Shown here one piece after another: positions 22,017 to 29,754 of a DNA stretch of 29,754 nt. The notes beneath the pieces are model-generated. The model was given only the letters and a program-made list of their open reading frames with translations, did not search any database and had not been told where the DNA came from. This DNA is from an uncultured Bacilli bacterium (GTDB lineage Bacteria; Bacillota_I; Bacilli_A; RF39; UBA660): contig CANRKE010000005.1 of NCBI GenBank assembly GCA_947631135.1, forward strand, positions 1 to 29,754, written 5' to 3'. The translations under genes and the position numbers were made by a program. Numbering within the stretch: position 1 is the stretch's first letter; each line of letters begins with the position of its first letter.

Positions 22017-24004
22017 TGAAACAAAGATATGATGAATTAATTAATATTTTAAATAGATTAAGTTATGAATATTATACTCTAGATAAACCTAGTGTAAGTG
22101 ATCAAGAATATGATAGATACATGCAAGAGTTATTAAAAATAGAAGAAGAAAGACCAGAACTTATTAGAGATGATTCACCATCTATGCGTGTAGGTGGTAC
22201 AGTTTTAGATGAATTTCAAAAAGTTACACATGAAATACCAATGCTTAGTTTAGGAAATGTATTTAATGAAGATGAACTTATAAAATTTGATGATAGAATT
22301 AAAAAAGAAGTTAATAATCCAAAGTATGTATGTGAACTTAAAATAGATGGTCTATCAGTATCATTAATATATGAAAAGGGTAAATTAGTTAGAGCTGCAA
22401 CAAGAGGAAATGGTGTAGTAGGTGAAGATATTACAAATAATGTAAAAACTATTAAATCAATACCACTTTCTTTAAAAGAAAAAATTGATATTGAAGTACG
22501 TGGTGAAATATATATGAGTAAAAAAATATTTAATAAATTAAATGAAGAAAGAGCACTTAATCACTTAGATTTATTTCAAAATCCACGTAATGCAGCTGCA
22601 GGAAGTATTAGACAATTAGATTCAAGTATAGTTGCAAAAAGAAAATTAGATGCATTTTTATACCATTTACCAGAAGCAAGTAAATATGGTATATATTCAC
22701 ATTATGATGCGCTTAAGTTTATGAAAAAATTAGGATTTGTTGTAAATAAAAATATTAAAAAAGTTGAAAATATAAAAGAAGTTATAGAATATATTGATTA
22801 TTGGACAGAAAAAAGAGAAGAATTAGAGTATGATATAGATGGAATAGTAATTAAACTTGATGATTTGAATATGCAACAAAAATTAGGATTTACAGCTAAA
22901 TATCCTAAATGGGCAACAGCTTATAAATTTCCAGCAAAGGAAGTATTAACAAAACTTAAAGATATAATTTTTACTGTAGGAAGAACTGGACAAGTTACAC
23001 CTAATGCAGTTTTAGAACCTGTTAAAGTATGTGGTTCAACTATAAAAAGAGCTACATTACATAATGAAGATAATATAGTTAATAAAGGATTTATGATAGG
23101 TGATATAGTTTCTATTAGAAAAGCAGGAGATGTAATTCCTGAGGTTGTTGCGCCAATTATTGAAAGAAGAGATGGTACGGAAAAAGAATTTAAGATGATA
23201 GAAAATTGTCCTATATGTGGTACCAAATTAATAAGAAAAGAAGAGGAAGCAGATTACTTTTGTCCTAATCAAGAATGTGAAGCAAGAAAAATAGAAGGAT
23301 TGATTCACTATGTATCAAGAGAAGCTATGAATATTGATGGTTTAGGTGAAAGAATAATTGAAGATTTCTATAATATGGGTTATATAAAAAAAATACCAGA
23401 TATATATAAATTAGATCAAAAGAAAGAAGAATTAATGGAACTTGAAGGTTTTGGTAGTAAAAGTATAAATAATTTATTGGATTCTATTAATAATAGTAAA
23501 AATAATTCATTAGAAAGATTATTATTTGCTCTTGGAATAAGACAAGTAGGTAGTAAAACTGCTAAAATATTAGCAAAAAGATTTGGGAATTTAAATAATT
23601 TAATGAATGCTGATTATGATGAATTAAATCAAATACATGATATAGGTAGTATAATTGCTCAAAGTATTGTAGATTATTTTAAGGATTCAGAAAATATAGA
23701 TGTTATTAATGAACTAATTAGAATTGGTGTTAATACTGATTATTTAGGAAAAGTTGATGTTGAAATACAAAAGGAAAATATAACTGGTAAGACTTTTGTT
23801 CTTACTGGAACACTAGAAAATTATACTAGAGATAATTTAAAGAAGATACTTGAAGATATGGGAGCTAATGTAAGTGGATCAGTTTCTAAAAAAACTAATG
23901 TTGTAATAGCTGGAGAAAGTCCTGGTAGTAAATATGATAAAGCAGTTGATTTGGGAATTGAGATATGGGATGAAGAAAGATTATTGAATGAATTGAATAA
24001 CTAA
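22016..24004 (+). CDS. ligA: NAD-dependent DNA ligase LigA
   Basis: LigA seals nicks at Okazaki fragment joints and in repair, using NAD+. The 662-residue protein has all domains in order. An N-terminal Ia NAD-binding region contains YYTLDKPSVSDQEYD. The adenylation domain carries the catalytic K109 in K-I-D-G, followed by R-G-N-G and V-R-G-E. An OB fold, a four-Cys zinc finger (C398, C401, C416, C421) and helix-hairpin-helix repeats (about 430-570) follow. A C-terminal BRCT domain occupies about 586-662. Its ATG overlaps the stop of the preceding gene. No clear terminator was seen directly after it. Confidence 0.97.
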   Translation: MKQRYDELINILNRLSYEYYTLDKPSVSDQEYDRYMQELLKIEEERPELIRDDSPSMRVGGTVLDEFQKVTHEIPMLSLGNVFNEDELIKFDDRIKKEVNNPKYVCELKIDGLSVSLIYEKGKLVRAATRGNGVVGEDITNNVKTIKSIPLSLKEKIDIEVRGEIYMSKKIFNKLNEERALNHLDLFQNPRNAAAGSIRQLDSSIVAKRKLDAFLYHLPEASKYGIYSHYDALKFMKKLGFVVNKNIKKVENIKEVIEYIDYWTEKREELEYDIDGIVIKLDDLNMQQKLGFTAKYPKWATAYKFPAKEVLTKLKDIIFTVGRTGQVTPNAVLEPVKVCGSTIKRATLHNEDNIVNKGFMIGDIVSIRKAGDVIPEVVAPIIERRDGTEKEFKMIENCPICGTKLIRKEEEADYFCPNQECEARKIEGLIHYVSREAMNIDGLGERIIEDFYNMGYIKKIPDIYKLDQKKEELMELEGFGSKSINNLLDSINNSKNNSLERLLFALGIRQVGSKTAKILAKRFGNLNNLMNADYDELNQIHDIGSIIAQSIVDYFKDSENIDVINELIRIGVNTDYLGKVDVEIQKENITGKTFVLTGTLENYTRDNLKKILEDMGANVSGSVSKKTNVVIAGESPGSKYDKAVDLGIEIWDEERLLNELNN

Positions 24005-24064
24005 TAATACAATTTACATTTTGATAATAAAACAACAAAGAAATGAAATAATTTAAAAATTGGA

Positions 24065-24093
24065 TTGAAAAATACAAAATTTTCTGTTACACT
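24065..24093 (+). promoter_or_regulatory. Promoter of the structured leader RNA and 24288 gene
   Basis: TTGAAA (24065-24070) and TACACT (24088-24093) have a 17-bp spacer, and the -10 is preceded by an extended element (TGT, 24085-24087). The expected start near 24100 is just before the folded leader. Confidence 0.6.
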
Positions 24094-24109
24094 AATATTG
24101 TAATAGAAA

Positions 24110-24234
24110 AAGGTAAGTCCTCCCCAAAAAGAAATATGTACAAACATATGTTCGTGTTGGGGGGGGATTTATAATCCTAGTTAACTTTCTTATAAGCTAA
24201 CACTTGCCTTGATATAAAGGTAGGTGATTTTTTT
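24110..24234 (+). ncRNA. Structured attenuator-like leader RNA (riboswitch candidate, class unknown)
   Basis: The leader can fold into a closed multibranched structure. P1 pairs 24110-24118 with 24202-24210. P2 pairs 24119-24125 with 24160-24166 (CCTCCCC with a G-run) and is topped by 24134-24139/24144-24149. P3 pairs 24180-24187 with 24194-24201 (one mismatch), sharing only its closing base 24201 with the terminator. The 3' arm of P1 also forms the 5' arm of a terminator: 24201-24210 pairs with 24217-24226, followed by seven Ts (24228-24234). P1 and the terminator are thus mutually exclusive, as in a transcriptional riboswitch. I could not match it to purine, c-di-GMP, SAM, TPP, glycine, lysine, FMN, fluoride, preQ1 or T-box consensus from memory. 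A self-terminated small RNA is the alternative. Confidence 0.6.
24201..24234 (+). terminator. Terminator hairpin within the leader of the 24288 gene
   Basis: A 10-bp stem including two G-U pairs (24201-24210 with 24217-24226) and a 6-nt loop are followed by ATTTTTTT. It lies 54 nt before the start of the downstream gene, so it must be bypassed for that gene to be expressed from the 24065 promoter. Confidence 0.8.
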
Positions 24235-24287
24235 GTATTAAAATACTTTTAATAAATATTTAATAGAAGTTATAGGAGAGTGAAAAA

Positions 24288-25949
24288 ATGGAGAAAGAAA
24301 ATAATAAAAAGAAAGTAAGTATATTAATATGCGCGATAGTATTAGTGTTAATACTGATTGTTGGAATAACATATGCATATCTATCATCACATAACAAAGT
24401 TGATGACCGTACAACACAAGCAGGAACACTACTAATAAGTTATGAAGATGATAATCTAAATTCAATAAGACTGGATAATATACAACCAATATATGATAAA
24501 GATATAAAGGAAAAGGCAAGTAAAATATCATTTAAAGTAAACAATATAGGAACAGCTAAAGCTTATGTTGACATAAATATAACAGATATTAGCTTACCTC
24601 CTGAACTAGCAGATTTAGAATTTAAATGGGCATTATATTCTGGTGAAGAAAAGATAAGTAATGGTAATTTCAGAAATGTATTAGATAATAAATTACTTCT
24701 AACAAATAATCAAGAGATAACATCAAGTAAGAGTTATGAACTATACATTTGGATAAGTGAAAATGAATTAGACCAATCAGATATGATGGAAAAAACATTT
24801 TCAGCAAAAATAACAGTAGTAGGACATCAAAATAAACAAGCGGAATTACTTTCAAAAGTAATTAAAGATAACAATCCATTGCAAGAAGGCCAACCAGACT
24901 TTAGTAAAGTAGCAGTATCACAAGATTATTATGATACATTACCAGAATCAAGCCCTAATATGTATACTGGAATTAAATCGAAAGCAACAGTAGAAAATGG
25001 ATTATATCAAGCTACTGATGATGATGGAGAAACATATTATTTTAGAGGAAACATAGAAAACAATTATTTAAAAATAGAAGGATTAACATGGCCTAACAAT
25101 GCACAACCCGCATATTTAATACCAACAAACAAAAATTATAATCCAATTATTGTAAATAGTATGTACGAAGCATCAGATACTGAATGTGATTCATTCTACT
25201 CGAATTACGGATATTCTAGTGTAGACGAATGTATAGCAGATATAAAGGAAGTAGGCGCAAAACCAGGAGAAGATATGTTATTTAGGATAGTAAGAATCAA
25301 TGGTGATGGAACAATTAGAATAATAGCAGATGGTTCTATTGGTAATATTGATTTTAATAATTATTTTAATGATGAAAAATATGTAGGATACACATATAAT
25401 AATAGTAAACCAAATGTACAAGATGGTGAAAAATCAAAAATAAAAGAATATTTAGATAGCTGGTATGAAACAAATATGACTGATTACGATAAAATACTAG
25501 CAAGTACAAGATATTGTAATGATACAACAACAGGGTATATAGGTAAATATGCGACATACTATGGAGCATATGATAGAATAAACACAAATTCGCCAAATCC
25601 AACATATATATGTCCGAACACAGATAAATTGTATGGAGGAGAATATGATTTAAAAATAGGATTACTATCAGCAGACGAAGCAGTATTTGCTGGAGGAAAA
25701 CATGATACATCAAATTCCAACTATTATTTATTTGGAAGTAGCGCTTGGAGATGGCTTATGTCACCTTATACTTGTTTATCCGATTATAATGAACCTTTGG
25801 AATACAGTATTCACCCAGGAGATTACCTAAGTGAATATGATTATTACACTTCATATGCTGATGTACCAGTTTTCAATCTGAGATCTGACACACTGTTTAC
25901 CCAAGGAAATGGAGAAGTTAATAATCCTTATGTTGTAAAAAGTGAATAA
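24288..25949 (+). CDS. Large exported surface protein, unknown function (553 aa)
   Basis: The 553-residue protein has a basic N-terminus and a hydrophobic helix at about residues 9-30 ending in G-I-T-Y-A-Y-L. This resembles the SipW-type signal peptides of TasA/camelysin-like proteins. A first beta-rich domain (about 40-180) is followed by a second large domain (about 235-553) with the sequence F-R-I-V-R-I-N-G-D-G-T-I-R-I-I-A-D-G and two or three Cys pairs. It ends in P-V-F-N-L-R-S-D...N-P-Y-V-V. I recall similar C-terminal regions in surface proteins of gut Bacillota, but no function. The GGAGAG site is 6-7 nt before ATG. It follows a structured terminator-containing leader, so it is probably controlled by attenuation. 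Confidence 0.75.
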   Translation: MEKENNKKKVSILICAIVLVLILIVGITYAYLSSHNKVDDRTTQAGTLLISYEDDNLNSIRLDNIQPIYDKDIKEKASKISFKVNNIGTAKAYVDINITDISLPPELADLEFKWALYSGEEKISNGNFRNVLDNKLLLTNNQEITSSKSYELYIWISENELDQSDMMEKTFSAKITVVGHQNKQAELLSKVIKDNNPLQEGQPDFSKVAVSQDYYDTLPESSPNMYTGIKSKATVENGLYQATDDDGETYYFRGNIENNYLKIEGLTWPNNAQPAYLIPTNKNYNPIIVNSMYEASDTECDSFYSNYGYSSVDECIADIKEVGAKPGEDMLFRIVRINGDGTIRIIADGSIGNIDFNNYFNDEKYVGYTYNNSKPNVQDGEKSKIKEYLDSWYETNMTDYDKILASTRYCNDTTTGYIGKYATYYGAYDRINTNSPNPTYICPNTDKLYGGEYDLKIGLLSADEAVFAGGKHDTSNSNYYLFGSSAWRWLMSPYTCLSDYNEPLEYSIHPGDYLSEYDYYTSYADVPVFNLRSDTLFTQGNGEVNNPYVVKSE

Positions 25950-25996
25950 AAAAACTGTCAAGAAATTAATTATTTAATTTCACGACAGCTTTTTTA
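25948..25996. terminator. Bidirectional terminator between the surface protein and PBP1A genes
   Basis: CTGTC (25955-25959) pairs with GACAG (25984-25988), and GAAATTAA (25962-25969) with TTAATTTC (25974-25981), around a 2x2 internal loop and a TTAT loop. T-tracts on each strand (25990-25995 and the complement of 25948-25954) allow use in both directions. Confidence 0.88.
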
Positions 25997-28936
25997 TGTA
26001 TTACCAGAATCTTTATTTTCAGGATCAATAGGTTGAGTTGTGCCAGGATCTTCTGTAGAGCTTGAAGTTACAATCACAGTTCTAGAAATTTCTTTTTTAT
26101 CTGAACCTACTTGTATTGTGTATTTAATTGTATATGTACCAGCTTTTGTTGTATCTATAGTATCACCGACATATTCACTATTGAAATATACAGTTCTTAC
26201 AAACGAATATTTACTTGTTACATCTGTACCATTTTCAGTAACTTTAATACCAGGGTCAGTCCATGATTCATTTTGATTTATAGTTACTTCTTTCGGTCCT
26301 TTTATTGAAACTACAATCGTTTTATTATCATCACTATTACTTTGACTCTTACTTAAATCTATACTTACACTAACACCATCACTCATACCATCTGAATTAG
26401 AATATTTAACTTTAACAACAAATGTATATTTTTTATTTTCTGATACTGATAACTTATATGAATTTGCATCAGTATTACCAAGTTCAATTAATTGGCCATT
26501 CTCATCTTGATATATATAGTATGTAGGCAATCCATAAGTTTCGGCCATAGTAGGTGAAGACCAAGTTAGCGTTAAATTACCATTACCAGTAGATTTTAAA
26601 GTTAAATCATTAACATCAGGTATTTTTACATAACTATCACCACATGTTTCAGTTGGTTCTGTACCGACCTTAAACCAGTCATATCTAGCTGACGTATCAC
26701 CTTCAACAGCTGCGCATATTTTACCATTAGAACCATATCTATATCCAACTTTAACAACAGATGCAGGTGGTTCAAAATCTTTTCCGGTTTGTTCAAATAT
26801 ACCTTTAGATATAGCATAGAATAATTGTTTTCTATCTGTCCAGTTTGCTGTAGTATTATAATATTCTTTATTTATCTTTTCATATCCAAGCCACATTGCA
26901 ACCGAATATTCTTGATCGATACCAACTGTCCATAAGTCATTTAATGCTTTACTAGATAGACCATATCTTTTTATTGTTGCTTCATCAAAGTTAGTAGTAC
27001 CAGTTTTTGCACCAAAGTTAATACCTTCAAGTTTAACAACATCGATATTACCAGATTCAACACCATATTTTAACATATCTGCAATCATGAATGCAGTTGA
27101 ATCAGACATTGCACGTTTCTTAGTTGGACTAAATGTTTCTTCTTCACCAGTTTTATTGTATACTATCTTAGTTACAGTATAAGGAGTAATATAGTAACCA
27201 CCATTTGCAAATGCTGCATATGCTGCACTAAGTTCAAGTGGAGTAGAACCATTAAATGCACCTATTGCATGAGCTTCATGTAATCTACCATTTGAATCAA
27301 CTTCAGGAGTAATTCCTAAATTAGTAGCAAATTCTTTTATTTTAGAATTATCAACTTGTTGGAAAGTTTTCAATGCTGGAATATTTCTTGACATAGTTAA
27401 TGCATCTCTAATAGTTTGTGTACCTTTATAAGATCCATCAACATTGTTTATTGGCTTTCCATCACTATAAGTATATGGAGCATCTACAACAGTTTTTCCT
27501 TCCCACCAATCGTTATATTCAATTGCTGGACCATAGTCAAATATTGGTTTTGCTGTAGATCCAATTTGTCTTTTAGTTTTTTCAGTCATAGTAGCAAAAT
27601 TATACATCTTAGCATCATTTTTATTTCTACCACTACCGATTGCTACAATTGCACCACTATTTACATCTATTACTGAAATACCAGTTTGAATAACATCATT
27701 TTTAAATTGATATACTTCTCCTCTTTGTACTTTTTCTATATATTCTTGTTTTTCAGGAATTAAAGAAGTATATATTTCCATAGAAGTATTATATGGACTT
27801 TCACCAGTTTTTTCTTCTACTTCAGATACAACTAAATCCAAGTATCCTTGATATTTATTTTGAACTGTTGTACCAGTTTTTAACATATCTTCAATTTTAA
27901 CATTTTCTGCAGCTTCACGTTCTTCTTTAGTAATATATCCATGTTTTTGCATCAAATATAAAACAGTTGAACGTCTTTCTTTTGTTTTTTCAGGATTTAT
28001 AGTAGGGTCATAAGTACCTGGAGCTTGGAATATACCTGCAATCATAGCAGCTTCTGGTAAGGTTAAATCTTTAATATCTTTACCAAAGTATGACATAGCA
28101 GCTTGCTTAACTCCATAACTACCATTACCTAAATATGGAATATTAACATAAAATTCTAATATTTCTTCTTTAGTATATTGTTTTTCAAGTTTGAAAACAG
28201 CTAGATAAATATCAGTAAACTTTCTTGTCAAAGTTTGTTCTTTACCAGTAAATTGGTTTTTAACTACTTGCATAGAAATAGTTGATGCACCACCACCGTT
28301 TTTACCCAATAACTGTTTTATTGTAGCAACTGTAAATCTTCCTAAGTCTACACCCTTATGATTAAAGAAATTAGAATCCTCAGTTGCAAGTATTGCATCT
28401 ATTAAAACTTCAGGAAGTTCATCATACGTTGCTTTATCTCTTTTTTCAGTACCTAACTCAGCAATAACACCATTCTTACTATCATATACAACACTTTTAT
28501 CTCTAGTATATAGGTTATCAACATCAAATTTAGGAGCACTTAAAATAATATATCCTGCACCTAAAATAAACATAAATAATCCGATACCCATAATTATTAA
28601 TAGTACGAATAATACTGTATTTAATTTAGACTTTTTCTTTTTAGAATTAGTTTTAGCTTTTGCTTTCGTTTTAGAAGTTTTTTCACCTCTAATTTTTTCT
28701 ATATCACTCTTAGTTAATTTTACTTCTTTAGTATCACTTTTCGTCCTTTTTATTTTTTTCATTATATCATCTCCAAATTCATAAATTAGATATATTATAC
28801 TAATTATTATAATGATTATCAATAATTTATATATTTCTATTTTTTTATAACCCAATACAAATATTATAGCAAGTAAAAATATAACAGGTATAATTGTACT
28901 ATGTTTTTTATAAAACTTTAACAACTTTTGTTTCAC
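25994..28936 (-). CDS. ponA: Class A penicillin-binding protein 1A (bifunctional) with FnIII and Ig-like tail
   Basis: This enzyme polymerises and cross-links peptidoglycan. Numbering from GTG 28936, the 980-residue product has two N-terminal membrane helices (about 14-29 and 36-53). A Lys-rich stretch (60-104) precedes a third membrane helix (about 107-132), the usual PBP1 anchor. The GT51 glycosyltransferase has catalytic E186 in A-T-E-D-S-N-F-F and GGASTISMQ. The transpeptidase has S460-T-A-K463, S516-R-N518 and K644-T-G646. A fibronectin III-like domain (about 778-862) and an Ig-like DUF5011-type domain (about 872-956) close it. The GTG overlaps the recU TAG by 1 nt and has GGGGTGAG upstream. 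An internal ATG at 28762 (M59) with its own GGAGATG site would give a 922-residue form. recU-ponA is a conserved Bacillota pair. Confidence 0.94.
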   Translation of the reverse strand: MKQKLLKFYKKHSTIIPVIFLLAIIFVLGYKKIEIYKLLIIIIIISIIYLIYEFGDDIMKKIKRTKSDTKEVKLTKSDIEKIRGEKTSKTKAKAKTNSKKKKSKLNTVLFVLLIIMGIGLFMFILGAGYIILSAPKFDVDNLYTRDKSVVYDSKNGVIAELGTEKRDKATYDELPEVLIDAILATEDSNFFNHKGVDLGRFTVATIKQLLGKNGGGASTISMQVVKNQFTGKEQTLTRKFTDIYLAVFKLEKQYTKEEILEFYVNIPYLGNGSYGVKQAAMSYFGKDIKDLTLPEAAMIAGIFQAPGTYDPTINPEKTKERRSTVLYLMQKHGYITKEEREAAENVKIEDMLKTGTTVQNKYQGYLDLVVSEVEEKTGESPYNTSMEIYTSLIPEKQEYIEKVQRGEVYQFKNDVIQTGISVIDVNSGAIVAIGSGRNKNDAKMYNFATMTEKTKRQIGSTAKPIFDYGPAIEYNDWWEGKTVVDAPYTYSDGKPINNVDGSYKGTQTIRDALTMSRNIPALKTFQQVDNSKIKEFATNLGITPEVDSNGRLHEAHAIGAFNGSTPLELSAAYAAFANGGYYITPYTVTKIVYNKTGEEETFSPTKKRAMSDSTAFMIADMLKYGVESGNIDVVKLEGINFGAKTGTTNFDEATIKRYGLSSKALNDLWTVGIDQEYSVAMWLGYEKINKEYYNTTANWTDRKQLFYAISKGIFEQTGKDFEPPASVVKVGYRYGSNGKICAAVEGDTSARYDWFKVGTEPTETCGDSYVKIPDVNDLTLKSTGNGNLTLTWSSPTMAETYGLPTYYIYQDENGQLIELGNTDANSYKLSVSENKKYTFVVKVKYSNSDGMSDGVSVSIDLSKSQSNSDDNKTIVVSIKGPKEVTINQNESWTDPGIKVTENGTDVTSKYSFVRTVYFNSEYVGDTIDTTKAGTYTIKYTIQVGSDKKEISRTVIVTSSSTEDPGTTQPIDPENKDSGNT

Positions 28937-29505
28937 TAAAACTCACCCCTATACAATTCATCAATACCTTCTAAATAGTCAATTCTTGGTTGAAATTGGT
29001 ACTTTAATAAATATCCTCTTTCTTCAAAATAACTTAATGGTATAGATTTCCTTTTATTATTGTTTATAAATTCTATTAAATCTTCTCCTTTAAGTAAATA
29101 AATTCTAGATAAATTTACAAACGATACTATAATAAATCCAATACCACCGTGTCTCATAATAGATTCTATGTGTTTAATTTGATGTACATGAATATTTGGT
29201 AATGGAAAAGATGTTTTACTTGTTGTTTCTTTTGCTTCAAAGTCAATATACTTACCCTTATATATACCATTATAATCAGTAGTTGATGGTACTTTATAAT
29301 ATGCTTCAATTATTTTAGCATCATGTCTATTAGGATAGTTTACTTTATTGATTTGAATCGGAATAGGTTTCTTATATATTATTGCTCTATCAATAATTAT
29401 ATAATATTCATTAGATTCATTTAAATCTTCTTCTAAACTCATTCCTCTATTTGCATATGTTATTTCTTTATTTATCTGTTTTTTAATACCTTTAGGGTAA
29501 TGCAT
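28936..29505 (-). CDS. recU: Holliday junction resolvase RecU
   Basis: RecU cuts four-way recombination junctions and helps load RuvAB, and in Bacillota it is encoded next to PBP1. The 189-residue product matches the family. The N-terminal N-R-G-M-S-L-E-x-D-L block is at about 19-28. The nuclease core has catalytic-type residues in S-T-T-D-Y-N-G...G-K-Y-I-D-F-E-A-K-E (about 74-93). The P-L-P-N-I-H-x-H-Q block follows, and the C-terminus has Y-F-E-x-R-G-Y-L. It starts at ATG 29505 behind GGTGAG. A TATAAT on the minus strand (29529-29524) may be its -10, with a weak -35. The stop TAG overlaps the ponA GTG. Confidence 0.94.
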   Translation of the reverse strand: MHYPKGIKKQINKEITYANRGMSLEEDLNESNEYYIIIDRAIIYKKPIPIQINKVNYPNRHDAKIIEAYYKVPSTTDYNGIYKGKYIDFEAKETTSKTSFPLPNIHVHQIKHIESIMRHGGIGFIIVSFVNLSRIYLLKGEDLIEFINNNKRKSIPLSYFEERGYLLKYQFQPRIDYLEGIDELYRGEF

Positions 29506-29754
29506 AACATCTCACCAAGGCTAATTATACTATAAAATTCAAAAAAATACCATATAATTGATAAAATAAATTCATATTTTGTTATCCTTATAATATATAA
29601 ACAAAAAAATATAAATTAATAATGATTCAATTTTAAATAATTTTCGCTAACAATGTCAATAGTTTAGGAAAATGTCCCAGGATAAAAACATGAAAAAATA
29701 AGAAGAGTGAGATTTTGACCTTTACTAATAAGGGTTTGAAATCTTTTTAATATG
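29506..29754. other. Non-coding right end of the window
   Basis: There is no ORF that I would trust in these 249 bases. Up to about 29640 it is plain A/T-rich DNA containing the probable recU promoter. From about 29645 composition changes slightly, with two ATGTC copies (29654-29658 and 29673-29677). A plus-strand hairpin at 29710-29744 (GATTT/AAATC base, two wobbles, one bulge, then C-C/G-G) is followed by a short T-run (29744-29748). It could be a leader and attenuator of a gene beyond the window, or a terminal region of a mobile element. Confidence 0.4.

Noticed and set aside
22921..23226. Minus-strand ORF of 101 codons inside ligA
   Set aside because: It is a shadow of the conserved OB-fold coding region, with no ribosome-binding site.
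24167..24201. Purine riboswitch, suggested by TATAATCCTA at 24170-24179
   Set aside because: The three-helix order and the loop-loop kissing sequences of the purine aptamer are missing. The resemblance is limited to about ten bases.

Overview
The window comes from a very AT-rich, low-GC Bacillota (Firmicutes) chromosome, probably an uncultured, Mollicutes-related gut member of the Bacilli or a nearby class. Four things support this: a mraZ-rsmH-ftsL-pbpB division cluster; Bacillus-like sporulation genes (sigG, sspI, spoIIP, a CotY/CotZ-type coat gene); the recU-PBP1A pair; and strong Lys/Asn/Ile codon bias. TGA is a true stop: mraZ ends in a TGA that overlaps the rsmH start. The organism therefore uses the standard bacterial code and not the Mycoplasma code. 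Gene density is ordinary and I see no CRISPR array, prophage or complete insertion sequence.

Layout. 71-321: tRNA-Leu(UAG) and tRNA-Ile2(CAU) on the minus strand, with their own promoter and terminator. 442-5172: MraZ-box-controlled cell division operon (mraZ, rsmH, ftsL, pbpB) followed by an MscS-family channel. 5195-8973: an inverted repeat, then a promoter and a T-box-like attenuator ahead of a small membrane protein, leuS and an unknown gene. 9013-11082: a UcpA-like dehydrogenase, a hypoxanthine-DNA-glycosylase-type protein and an unknown coiled-coil protein. 11070-13637: a sporulation island, with sspI-sigG leftward and spoIIP plus a YqxA-like gene rightward. 13619-18362: a secreted cadherin-like-domain protein, a DeoD-type nucleoside phosphorylase, and a YmfF/YmfH-type M16 pair. 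18484-20288: an unknown anchored protein convergent with the spore coat gene. 20439-24004: an unknown 525-residue protein coupled to ligA. 24065-25949: a structured attenuator-like leader RNA and a large exported protein. 25994-29505: recU and a class A penicillin-binding protein on the minus strand. 29506-29754: non-coding DNA with a hairpin, possibly the edge of a mobile element or a leader for a gene beyond the window.

How the genes work together: most encode core wall synthesis, division, translation and repair. The sporulation genes cover the forespore sigma factor, a forespore DNA-binding SASP, the engulfment hydrolase and a coat/crust protein, which suggests an intact endospore programme. 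The two most interesting items are RNA leaders: one ahead of leuS that has a T-box-like expression platform but almost no room for Stem I, and one at 24110-24234 with a multibranched fold whose closing helix shares bases with a terminator.
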